A model generated the notes under the pieces. That model searched no databases, was not told where the DNA came from, and worked only from the letters and a program-made list of their open reading frames with translations. A stretch of 64,000 nt of DNA from contig JABGPL010000001.1 in the NCBI GenBank assembly GCA_018644935.1, positions 1 to 64,000 of the forward strand, written 5' to 3'. This document shows positions 57,068 through 64,000 of this stretch, one piece after another. How positions within the stretch are numbered: position 1 is the first letter of the stretch; each line of letters starts with the position of its first letter. A program made the translations under genes and the position numbers. Origin of the DNA: Calditrichota bacterium (GTDB lineage Bacteria; Electryoneota; AABM5-125-24; Hatepunaeales; Hatepunaeaceae).

Positions 57068-57835
57068 ATGCGAATTATATCTTGGAATGTAAACGGTTAC
57101 CGAGCCGCCTGGAAAAAGGGAATCGCTGACTGGTTGGGTACAGCAAAACCTGATATACTCTGTGTGCAGGAAACAAAGGCATGGCGTGAGCAATTAACAG
57201 AAGAGCAGATTAATCCAGTCGGGTACACCGGAAACTTCTCTCAACCCGAGCGCAAAGGTTACTCAGGGGTTGCAACTTTTTCGAAAAAAGCACCTGAATC
57301 AGTAACACTTGGTCTCGGAATTGAAGAATTTGATCACGAAGGTCGAGTTATTGTCACTGATCATGGCGAATTCCTGCTCGCGAATATATATTTTCCCAAT
57401 GGCAAACAGAACAAGACCCGGTTGGACTATAAAATGGGGTTTTATGCTGCTACGGCAAAAGTGTTTGGCGATCTCGTGAGGAGCGGCAGAAAAGTCATTG
57501 TAGTCGGTGATTACAATACTGCCCACAAAGAAATCGATCTGGAGCATCCGAAACCCAATGAGAAAACATCCGGTTTCCTGCCAATAGAAAGGGAATGGAT
57601 TGATTCGTTCATTGAACTCGGCTTTGTGGACATCTTCAGGCGATTCAACGACAAACCGAAACAATACTCATGGTGGGACATGCGCACCAGAGCTCGAGAC
57701 AGGAACATCGGCTGGCGTATAGATTATTTCTTCGTCAGTGAAAATATGGTTGATATGGTAGCAGATGCCTGGATATTGGCTGACGTTATGGGATCGGATC
57801 ATTGTCCGTTGGGATTGGATTTGAATTTGAGTTAG
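57068..57835 (+). CDS. xthA: Exodeoxyribonuclease III (AP endonuclease)
   Basis: MRIISWNVNGYRAAWKKG, ILCVQETKA, GDYNTAHKEIDL, RIDYFFVSE, GSDHCPLGLDL. Confidence 0.93.
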   Translation: MRIISWNVNGYRAAWKKGIADWLGTAKPDILCVQETKAWREQLTEEQINPVGYTGNFSQPERKGYSGVATFSKKAPESVTLGLGIEEFDHEGRVIVTDHGEFLLANIYFPNGKQNKTRLDYKMGFYAATAKVFGDLVRSGRKVIVVGDYNTAHKEIDLEHPKPNEKTSGFLPIEREWIDSFIELGFVDIFRRFNDKPKQYSWWDMRTRARDRNIGWRIDYFFVSENMVDMVADAWILADVMGSDHCPLGLDLNLS

Positions 57836-57896
57836 CAGGTTTGCAGGTGAACAAGTGATAGTGCTGATGTTCCCAGCTTGCCAGAGAATACAAATT

Positions 57897-58010
57897 CAGT
57901 AGGATAGGCATTCCTGCCCGTCCATCGCGCAAAGCGCGATTCTGAAAAGAATAACCATCAGAAGAATCCGCTGGACAGCGGATGGTCGGACAGGAATGTC
58001 CAACCTACTG
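57897..58010. repeat. MITE/BIME-like repeat, copy A
   Basis: CAGTAGGATAGGCATTCCTGCCCGTCCA ... TGGTCGGACAGGAATGTCCAACCTACTG, imperfect 28-bp terminal inverted repeat (23/28), internal GCGCAAAGCGC. Confidence 0.7.
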
Positions 58011-58044
58011 AAACTTTAAATACATAGAAAGGGGAGAGAGAGTT

Positions 58045-59220
58045 TTGTCAGACAAGGAACTATTTCTAAAATACGGATGTAATCCTCACCAGACTTCTGC
58101 ACGTGTGTGCAGCAAAGGTGGAAGTTTTCCTATTGAAGTTGTCAACGGTGCCCCCGGTTATATAAATCTGCTTGATGCAGTGAACTCCTGGCAACTGGTC
58201 AGGGAGCTGAACAAAGCACTCGGGAGCCCGGCAGCAACATCGTTTAAGCACGTCAGCCCAGCTGGTGCAGCAATAGCAGAACCACTGAGCGACGAATTAA
58301 AGAAAGCATACTTCGTTGACAAAACGGAGCTTTCTCCGCTCGCGACTGCTTATGCTCGTGCTCGCGGTGCGGACAGAATGTCTTCATTTGGTGACTGGAT
58401 TGCACTCAGCGATACTGTGGATGTCTCAACTGCCAAGTTGATCAATCGCGAAGTTTCAGATGGTGTAATTGCACCTGAATTTGAGCCGAAGGCTCTTGAA
58501 ATTCTCCGCAAAAAGAAAGGCGGAAAATATGCAGTGTTGCGGATAGATGCAGCCTACGAGCCACCGATCATGGAAACTCGCGAAGTTTTCGGAATAGTGT
58601 TCGAGCAAACTCGCAACAACGGTGTCGTCTCACGTGAAAAACTCGGTGAGATTGTCACCGAAAATAAAGACCTTCCAGATTCTGCTATCCGAGATATGAT
58701 AATAGCTCAAATCACACTGAAGTATACACAATCAAACTCGGTGTGTTTCGCATTCGGCGGTCAGGTGGTTGGAATAGGAGCCGGGCAGCAATCCCGCATT
58801 CACTGTACTCGTCTTGCAGCCCAGAAAACAGCAACATGGTGGTTGCGTCAGCATCCAGCAACACTGAATTTGAACTTCGGAAATGGCGTTAAACGTCCGG
58901 ATATGAACAATGCTGTAGATCAGTTCCTTCGTGATGATTTAACCCCAGCCGAGGAGAAGGTTTGGCGGACTTTATTTAATCAAGTCCCAACCCGCCTGAG
59001 CAAGAACGATAAAGATGAATGGACTCGAGAACTTAAGGACATTGTACTCGCATCCGACGGCTTCTTCCCTTTCCGCGATAACATTGATTTCGCCTCCCAG
59101 TTCGGCGTAAAACATGTCATTCAACCCGGTGGGTCAATAGCAGACAAGGGAATTATTGAGGTCTGCAACGAATATGATATGGTGATGTTGCTTTCTGGAT
59201 TGAGGCTGTTTCACCACTAG
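58045..59220 (+). CDS. Stand-alone AICAR formyltransferase (PurH C-terminal domain-like)
   Basis: LKYGCNPHQTSARV; GAPGYINLLDAVNSWQLVREL; SFKHVSPAGAA; YTQSNSVCFAFGGQVVGIGAGQQSRIHCTRLA; FFPFRDNID; VIQPGGSIAD. No IMP cyclohydrolase (MGS) domain. Starts at TTG 58045. Confidence 0.88.
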   Translation: MSDKELFLKYGCNPHQTSARVCSKGGSFPIEVVNGAPGYINLLDAVNSWQLVRELNKALGSPAATSFKHVSPAGAAIAEPLSDELKKAYFVDKTELSPLATAYARARGADRMSSFGDWIALSDTVDVSTAKLINREVSDGVIAPEFEPKALEILRKKKGGKYAVLRIDAAYEPPIMETREVFGIVFEQTRNNGVVSREKLGEIVTENKDLPDSAIRDMIIAQITLKYTQSNSVCFAFGGQVVGIGAGQQSRIHCTRLAAQKTATWWLRQHPATLNLNFGNGVKRPDMNNAVDQFLRDDLTPAEEKVWRTLFNQVPTRLSKNDKDEWTRELKDIVLASDGFFPFRDNIDFASQFGVKHVIQPGGSIADKGIIEVCNEYDMVMLLSGLRLFHH

Positions 59221-59230
59221 GGTATGAGAT

Positions 59231-59262
59231 CGTGCCGGCAAAACCCATCGTATGCCGGCACG
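59231..59262 (+). terminator. Hairpin downstream of the AICAR formyltransferase gene
   Basis: CGTGCCGGCA (59231-59240), 12-nt loop, TGCCGGCACG (59253-59262), perfect 10-bp stem, followed by GTTTG. Confidence 0.65.
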
Positions 59263-59274
59263 GTTTGTAAACTC

Positions 59275-59387
59275 AAGTAGGACAGGCAAGAATGCCCATC
59301 CATCGTGCAAAGCGCGATTCAAAGACGACCCACAATTTGCGAATCCCGCATTCGCGGGATCGTCGAACTGGAATGTTCGACCTACTG
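59275..59387. repeat. MITE/BIME-like repeat, copy B
   Basis: AAGTAGGACAGGCAAGAATGCCCATCCATCGTGCAAAGCGCGATTC ... GGAATGTTCGACCTACTG; shares ends and the CATCGYGCAAAGCGCGATTC core with copy A; internal GATCCCGCGAATGCGGGATTC hairpin. Confidence 0.7.
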
Positions 59388-59403
59388 AAAATGCGAGATT
59401 GAA

Positions 59404-59931
59404 ATGAAAAAACAACTTCCCCCCTCAGTCCACTCCTTCCCCGCTCCAGCAATCTTGATCAGCTGCGGGACAATTGATAAACCGAACATCATAACCTGCG
59501 CATGGTTCGGCACAGTTAATTCTGAGCCACCGATGATCAGTGTATCAATCCGCAAAGAACGATTCAGCTACCCACTTGTCCATAACATCGGCGAATTCAC
59601 AGCCAACATCCCGCGAATTTCCGAGCTTGAGCTTGTAAAAGTCTGTGGAACAAAATCTGGACGTGATGTAAATAAGTTCTCCGATTTGGGAATTACACCA
59701 GTCGCTTGTCCCCCACTCGAGTCGGCTCCGATGATCGATGAGTGCTCGCTGGTACTCGGCTGCAAAGTCAAACATGAACTGGAACTCGGGACACATTGTG
59801 TCTTTATCGCTGAAGTGGTCAGCATTCACTGTGATCCTGACCGCGCTCGACCTTCCGGTCGGCCCTCACCGAATCCGGAAGATCAGGTTGTGTATTTGGA
59901 TGGGAATTATTGGAATTTATCGAGGATATAA
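59404..59931 (+). CDS. Flavin reductase-like domain protein
   Basis: FPAPAILISCGTIDKPNIITCAWFGTVNSEPPMISVSIRKERFSYPLV, FTANIPRISEL, CGTKSGRDVNKF, C-terminal VVYLDGNYWNLSRI. Confidence 0.85.
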   Translation: MKKQLPPSVHSFPAPAILISCGTIDKPNIITCAWFGTVNSEPPMISVSIRKERFSYPLVHNIGEFTANIPRISELELVKVCGTKSGRDVNKFSDLGITPVACPPLESAPMIDECSLVLGCKVKHELELGTHCVFIAEVVSIHCDPDRARPSGRPSPNPEDQVVYLDGNYWNLSRI

Positions 59932-59977
59932 TTACTGGGTTGAAGATATTCAACCCCTACGAAAATAAGGGGAGATC

Positions 59978-60475
59978 ATGAAAAAACTAAGATGCATGAT
60001 TTTTATCATTTTTATCCTATCCAGCCAAAACTCCTTCGCTATTGACCGATGGGGATTCTTTGCTGGATACTCAGATGTAACCTACAAGGAAAACATTACA
60101 AAAGAAGGTTTTACCATTGGAGCAGGTGGTTTAAATAAAAAGCCCGTTTCAGAACTTGAGAAACTGGATATATTGTATCTCGCCAGCTATACTTCATCAG
60201 ATAACGCCAGCAGTATTTCTTTTGACATTGAAGGCGATTACTATCCAATAAATAATTTCCCGTTGATTGGCGGACTGTCCATCAACCGGGTGACCTTCAA
60301 CAGTAGATTCGGCGATGTAACCGAATACAGGTTTGGATTCACTTTTGGAGCGGGATATAGACACAACGATAAATTCGGGTTTGAGATTAAAAAAACATGG
60401 GCTGGGGACAGTGAAATGCTGAAATTTCAGCTCGTTTATTTTGTTGAGCAGAAGTCCTATGAGGATAAGGATTGA
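59978..60475 (+). CDS. Small secreted protein, probable outer-membrane beta-barrel
   Basis: Signal peptide MKKLRCMIFIIFILSSQNSFA; alternating beta pattern (YRFGFTFGAGYRHNDKFGFEI). Confidence 0.5.
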   Translation: MKKLRCMIFIIFILSSQNSFAIDRWGFFAGYSDVTYKENITKEGFTIGAGGLNKKPVSELEKLDILYLASYTSSDNASSISFDIEGDYYPINNFPLIGGLSINRVTFNSRFGDVTEYRFGFTFGAGYRHNDKFGFEIKKTWAGDSEMLKFQLVYFVEQKSYEDKD

Positions 60476-60480
60476 ATCTG

Positions 60481-60519
60481 GTGTTTGGAGGGAATTATTG
60501 GAATTTGTCGCGGATTTGA
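60481..60519 (+). pseudogene. 3' remnant of a second flavin reductase gene
   Basis: GTG TTT GGA GGG AAT TAT TGG AAT TTG TCG CGG ATT TGA = VFGGNYWNLSRI*, compared with VYLDGNYWNLSRI* at 59890-59931; all four differences after GGG are synonymous. Confidence 0.6.
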
Positions 60520-60631
60520 GTATTATCAAAAACAATACTTCAGACAGATTTTTAGAGATATTGAATTAGGTAAGCTTGTGTTTAATATAAATATAATTTA
60601 CTTTATGAGTCAGGTTAAACGAGAGGTTAAG

Positions 60632-61318
60632 ATGGAAAACAATCACTTTCAATACATTGGTAAAGGTATCTACTCAATCAATGATGTATTTACTTTCACA
60701 AGTGTGAATAAGAGAAAAATTCGAAGTTGGATGAAGAATAGTGGAAATGGTTCCCCCAAACTCATCCAGGGTGATTACGGTCTTATCGACGACACTTACA
60801 GTCTAAGCTTTTTAGATATGATTGATGTATTAACCATCTCAAGGCTTCGCGATAAAGGCGTAAGTCTTCAAGCAATACGAAAAGTTTATACAAAACTGTG
60901 TGAGATGTTTAATACTCTCCATCCATTTTCCATGAATAAATCCTGGACAGATGGAAGGGGAATCTGGATTGATATCGGTCACAAAGAGCAAGACAAAAAG
61001 CTATTGAACCTTCTAAAAGATAGATATGAATTTCACCAGATAGTCACTGATTTCCTTGACGAAGTAGATATTGGAAAAGATGATTTTGCAAAACGCTGGT
61101 GGCCTATGTCGAAAAAGGAAGAAGTTGTTATTGATCCGATGAGGAAATTTGGTCAACCCATTGTTAATATTGAGGGTATCCCAACAATAGTCATCGCAAA
61201 TACAGCAAAAGCTGAAGGATCTATTTCAAAATCAGCAAATTGGTATGGAGTTTCAATAGAATCAGCAAGAAGTGCATGTAAATTTGAAGAGCAACTAACT
61301 AAAAGAATCGCTGCATGA
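60632..61318 (+). CDS. VapB45-like antitoxin: MerR-like N-terminal region plus DUF433
   Basis: ATG at 60632 with GAGAGG SD; FLDMIDVLTISRLRDKGVSLQAIRKVYTKL (MerR-like); VIDPMRKFGQPIVNIEGIPTIVIANTAKAEGSISKSANWYGVSIESARSACKFEEQL (DUF433). Confidence 0.75.
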   Translation: MENNHFQYIGKGIYSINDVFTFTSVNKRKIRSWMKNSGNGSPKLIQGDYGLIDDTYSLSFLDMIDVLTISRLRDKGVSLQAIRKVYTKLCEMFNTLHPFSMNKSWTDGRGIWIDIGHKEQDKKLLNLLKDRYEFHQIVTDFLDEVDIGKDDFAKRWWPMSKKEEVVIDPMRKFGQPIVNIEGIPTIVIANTAKAEGSISKSANWYGVSIESARSACKFEEQLTKRIAA

Positions 61319-61725
61319 AGTTTTTCTTCGATAATTGTATATCACCAAAGATTGTCGAATTTATTAAGGATTTATTTCAGGAAGATTACGAACTTGTTCA
61401 TCTTACTGAAAAATTCTCTGCATCAACCAAAGATCCGGTTTGGATAAATCAACTTGGCATGGAAGGCGATTGGATTTTGATAACAGGCGATGTCCGAATT
61501 AAAAGAGCAAAACCTAACAAACGAGCTCTTAGAGAATCAAAATTAACCGCATTCGTCTTTCCTAATGAGTTTTCAAACCTTAAGATATTTCAGCAGATTG
61601 GGTGCATAGCACTTCTATGGCCAAAGATTATAGAAAAAGCAGTAGAGTTCCCCTCCAAAAAGATATTTGATCTTCCAAAAATTTTCAAAATAATCGATAA
61701 ACTTCAGATCAAGATGGTAGATTAG
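61315..61725 (+). CDS. VapC45-like PIN-like toxin
   Basis: MKFFFDNCISPKIVEFI, ASTKDPVWINQL, WILITGDVRI acidic motifs; ATGA overlap with the antitoxin gene. Confidence 0.75.
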   Translation: MKFFFDNCISPKIVEFIKDLFQEDYELVHLTEKFSASTKDPVWINQLGMEGDWILITGDVRIKRAKPNKRALRESKLTAFVFPNEFSNLKIFQQIGCIALLWPKIIEKAVEFPSKKIFDLPKIFKIIDKLQIKMVD

Positions 61726-61765
61726 GATTAATCGGATACGATGCCGCCTTTCAGAATGACCCCTC

Positions 61766-61900
61766 GTAGCCTGTGACCTTTGTGGTCCAGGAGCCCACGA
61801 GAATTGCGATTAAGGAAAGATAGAAATCAGAACTTGACAGATCAAAACCCCGGACCACCTGCACGCGAGCGAAGCATGGCACGCAATGGCTCCGGGCTAC
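61766..61900. repeat. Inverted-repeat-bounded intergenic element
   Basis: Begins GTAGCC and ends GGCTAC; internal inverted GTGGTCCAGG / CCCCGGACCAC; GCACGCGAGCGAAGC. Confidence 0.55.
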
Positions 61901-61904
61901 AAAA

Positions 61905-63986
61905 CTACCGAATCAGATTAATTTTTTGAACTGAGTGAGAATCTCCGGCTTCTAACCCAATGAAATATACTCCTGCCGGGTTGTGCTCAGCGTTCCAGAT
62001 AACCGAGTGATTACCCCGTGCAAATTCAGCGTTTAACAGGTTTTGTAATCTTCTGCCAGATAGATCATAAATCATAATACTAACATGCGAGGCAATTGGC
62101 AGTCCAAACGAAACTGTTGTTTGTGAGTTGAATGGATTGGGATATGGTGCATTTAACCGTATTTCACCTGGCAGTACTACATTTACGATCGGTATATCAA
62201 GTGCTATTCGGCAGTCATATACTGAGAAATTACTATTATCCGCAACATAAGCAAAACCATCTCGGAATTGAACCGCCCAGGCATCATCGGTCTCATAAAA
62301 ACCTGTTTCCTGAGGCCATCCGGGATTAGATGCAAGTTCGAATACTCTTATACCTCCAATTCCGTTGGCAACAAAACCGAATGAACCGTCATCGCTGAAA
62401 CTGAGGTTATGCATTTCGGCGTCAAATGGTCTTGACACAATTCGTCCAAGTAGTTGAGGTTGAGTAGGATCTGAAATATCAAACAATCGATACCAACTAT
62501 TCCATATGCGGATATACAACATTTCATGGTCAATGTCGATTTCCCTTATCCCATCAATCGTATCGCATTCGTAGAACAAGTCGGGATTTTCAGGATCTGA
62601 AACATCAATAAGCTGGAATCCATGGTTTGTGCGAAAACCGGCAACCCTATTATCAACATCGAGGTGACTTTGATAATTCGCTGATTGGAAAAAGCCCATT
62701 TGTGCCGGATTAGTTCTGTCACTGATATCAACAATATGCAGACCATTGCAGCTGGTAAAATAGGCAATTCCATCAGCACAAACACTCTCTGTGGTATGGG
62801 TGCCTTCCGGAATATCCATTCTGCCGATAAGCTCAAGGCTCATTGAATCATTGATTCCACAGATGTTGTATCCGGACACGCGATTTGAAAACGCTATTGT
62901 ATCCTGATTGATAAGGCTTAGCGACAAGGAGGCATCTCTAAACTGTCGGGGAGATAGTCGATGGTCTAACGAGTATTCCTGAATTTGGTCTAAATTACCA
63001 ATATCCAAAATGCTTAGACCATTCTGATAATCAACAATTGCCCGATCCTCAGAAAGGATTAAATTGCTTGCTCTTCCTGGAAAGTTGGCGAATCCATGGA
63101 TAAAGGGATTTTCCGGGTTGGATATGTCCTGAGCACTAAACAGGTTACCTACGCCGTAATATAATTTATCGTTCTGAATTTTATATTCCCATGACATAGC
63201 CATAAGGAAAGGATCACAATTCACTTGCACCGCCTCAGGATTTTCCAGATCGGAAAAGTCAACTTTGATTAGATTCCCTTCACCAGAAACGGATATTCCC
63301 TGGATATATGCCACACGCCCAACGTGAAATAAACCACGCAACCCACTAATTCGAGCGGGATTCCAGTTATAACGCTGGTCAATATCTTCGGTTTCGAAAT
63401 AAACGATCTCACTCTCACATCGACAGAAGCATAGCTCTTCGTCAACTGAAATCCTCCGGATTCTCTCTTGGAAATCAATTCTTTCTATATGCTCTATGTT
63501 ATCTAAATCACTGATATCAAAGATATCCAACCAGTATCCGTTATGGTCCTCCTCACAACCTATATAGAGCCGATCCTCACTGGCATCAGAAGCCCAGACA
63601 TTCCTAAAACCATCCACATGTAATTCTGCTGCCAGGACAGGATTACGAATGTCAGAAACATCAATGAACTCTACATTATTCCCCCTTTCAGAAATCAACA
63701 AATTATTGACCAGACAAATGCCGAATATAGATATATCAGTTTCAGAGATGAGTTCGATATTGTTAATATCAGATATGTCAAAGATATAAAGTGCTCGAAC
63801 TGAGCAAATAAAGACAATTGATTCCTCATTTATAAAAATATATTTACCCTCAGGAGGAAAATTTTCTAAATCAAAAGAACCAATTAGTGGAAATCTACCA
63901 GGCGACCTGATGTCTATTATCTTAAGTAAAAATTCTTCACCCGTAAGGCATGCAATGGAGTCTTTTACAACAAAATCCTCAACCAT
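61905..63986 (-). CDS. LVIVD-repeat secreted protein with C-terminal sorting domain (5' end truncated by window edge)
   Basis: Repeats such as FQLIDVSDPENPDLF and YRLFDISDPTQPQLLGRI; C-terminal APYPNPFNSQTTVSFGLPIASHVSIMIYDLSGRRL...SVQKINLIR. No signal peptide and the frame is open to the window end. Confidence 0.8.
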   Translation of the reverse strand: MVEDFVVKDSIACLTGEEFLLKIIDIRSPGRFPLIGSFDLENFPPEGKYIFINEESIVFICSVRALYIFDISDINNIELISETDISIFGICLVNNLLISERGNNVEFIDVSDIRNPVLAAELHVDGFRNVWASDASEDRLYIGCEEDHNGYWLDIFDISDLDNIEHIERIDFQERIRRISVDEELCFCRCESEIVYFETEDIDQRYNWNPARISGLRGLFHVGRVAYIQGISVSGEGNLIKVDFSDLENPEAVQVNCDPFLMAMSWEYKIQNDKLYYGVGNLFSAQDISNPENPFIHGFANFPGRASNLILSEDRAIVDYQNGLSILDIGNLDQIQEYSLDHRLSPRQFRDASLSLSLINQDTIAFSNRVSGYNICGINDSMSLELIGRMDIPEGTHTTESVCADGIAYFTSCNGLHIVDISDRTNPAQMGFFQSANYQSHLDVDNRVAGFRTNHGFQLIDVSDPENPDLFYECDTIDGIREIDIDHEMLYIRIWNSWYRLFDISDPTQPQLLGRIVSRPFDAEMHNLSFSDDGSFGFVANGIGGIRVFELASNPGWPQETGFYETDDAWAVQFRDGFAYVADNSNFSVYDCRIALDIPIVNVVLPGEIRLNAPYPNPFNSQTTVSFGLPIASHVSIMIYDLSGRRLQNLLNAEFARGNHSVIWNAEHNPAGVYFIGLEAGDSHSVQKINLIR

Positions 63987-64000
63987 TCCCCACCTTTGGT

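Noticed and set aside
60485-60631. N-terminal extension of the antitoxin ORF (MEGIIGICRGFEYYQKQ...)
   Set aside because: It overlaps the flavin reductase remnant in another frame; the ATG at 60632 has a strong GAGAGG Shine-Dalgarno and fits the domain boundary.
48064-62000. Prophage or integrative element spanning the repeat-rich right half
   Set aside because: No integrase, transposase, phage structural gene or tRNA attachment site seen; only small palindromic repeats and a toxin-antitoxin pair.
440-63478. Many short ORFs of 60-200 aa antisense to or out of frame with large genes (e.g. 37752-38300 +, 53977-54609 -, 55341-55829 -, 11563-12009 +)
   Set aside because: They lie opposite or inside strongly supported coding regions, have low-complexity or compositionally odd translations and no recognisable domain; treated as shadow ORFs.
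1-64000. tRNA, rRNA or CRISPR array
   Set aside because: No cloverleaf-like sequence, rRNA segment or regularly spaced direct repeats noticed in intergenic regions; a tRNAscan/CRISPR finder run would be decisive.

Overview
The window is a 64 kb bacterial segment at roughly 40-45% GC by eye. It looks like an uncultured FCB-superphylum-type bacterium (inference), because five secreted proteins carry YPNPFN-type C-terminal sorting domains. From left to right it contains: a minus-strand housekeeping block (cold-shock protein fragment, AmrS-like radical SAM, acyl-CoA carboxyltransferase, HpnE-like amine oxidase, VWA protein, TsaD, YbbR, OppF, TrkH/TrkA, SerS); a minus-strand exopolysaccharide/O-antigen-type cluster (about 14.0-27.2 kb); three very large secreted modular proteins (1005 to 2959 aa); a Pit/DUF47 phosphate transport pair; a divergent intergenic region followed by an ImuB-like (catalytically dead Y-family) plus DnaE2-like polymerase pair; an M6 protease; ExoIII; a stand-alone AICAR formyltransferase; a flavin reductase; a VapB45/VapC45-like toxin-antitoxin pair; and a truncated LVIVD-repeat secreted protein. 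The observations I rate highest are: (1) an ImuB-like protein that has lost all Y-family catalytic carboxylates, next to a DnaE2-like polymerase with an intact PDIDIDF motif and no imuA or lexA nearby; (2) decayed paralogue 3' ends directly downstream of both dnaE2 and the flavin reductase, where differences in the conserved part are all synonymous; (3) a REP-like palindromic element inserted in frame inside dnaE2, with related elements scattered over 50-62 kb; (4) a tsaD whose conserved N-terminus has no in-frame ATG/GTG/TTG; (5) a recurring module of about 110 aa (GDEIGVFTPDGxCAG...LGLxAWGDD) shared by adjacent giant secreted proteins. All family calls come from reading motifs; no database search was run.
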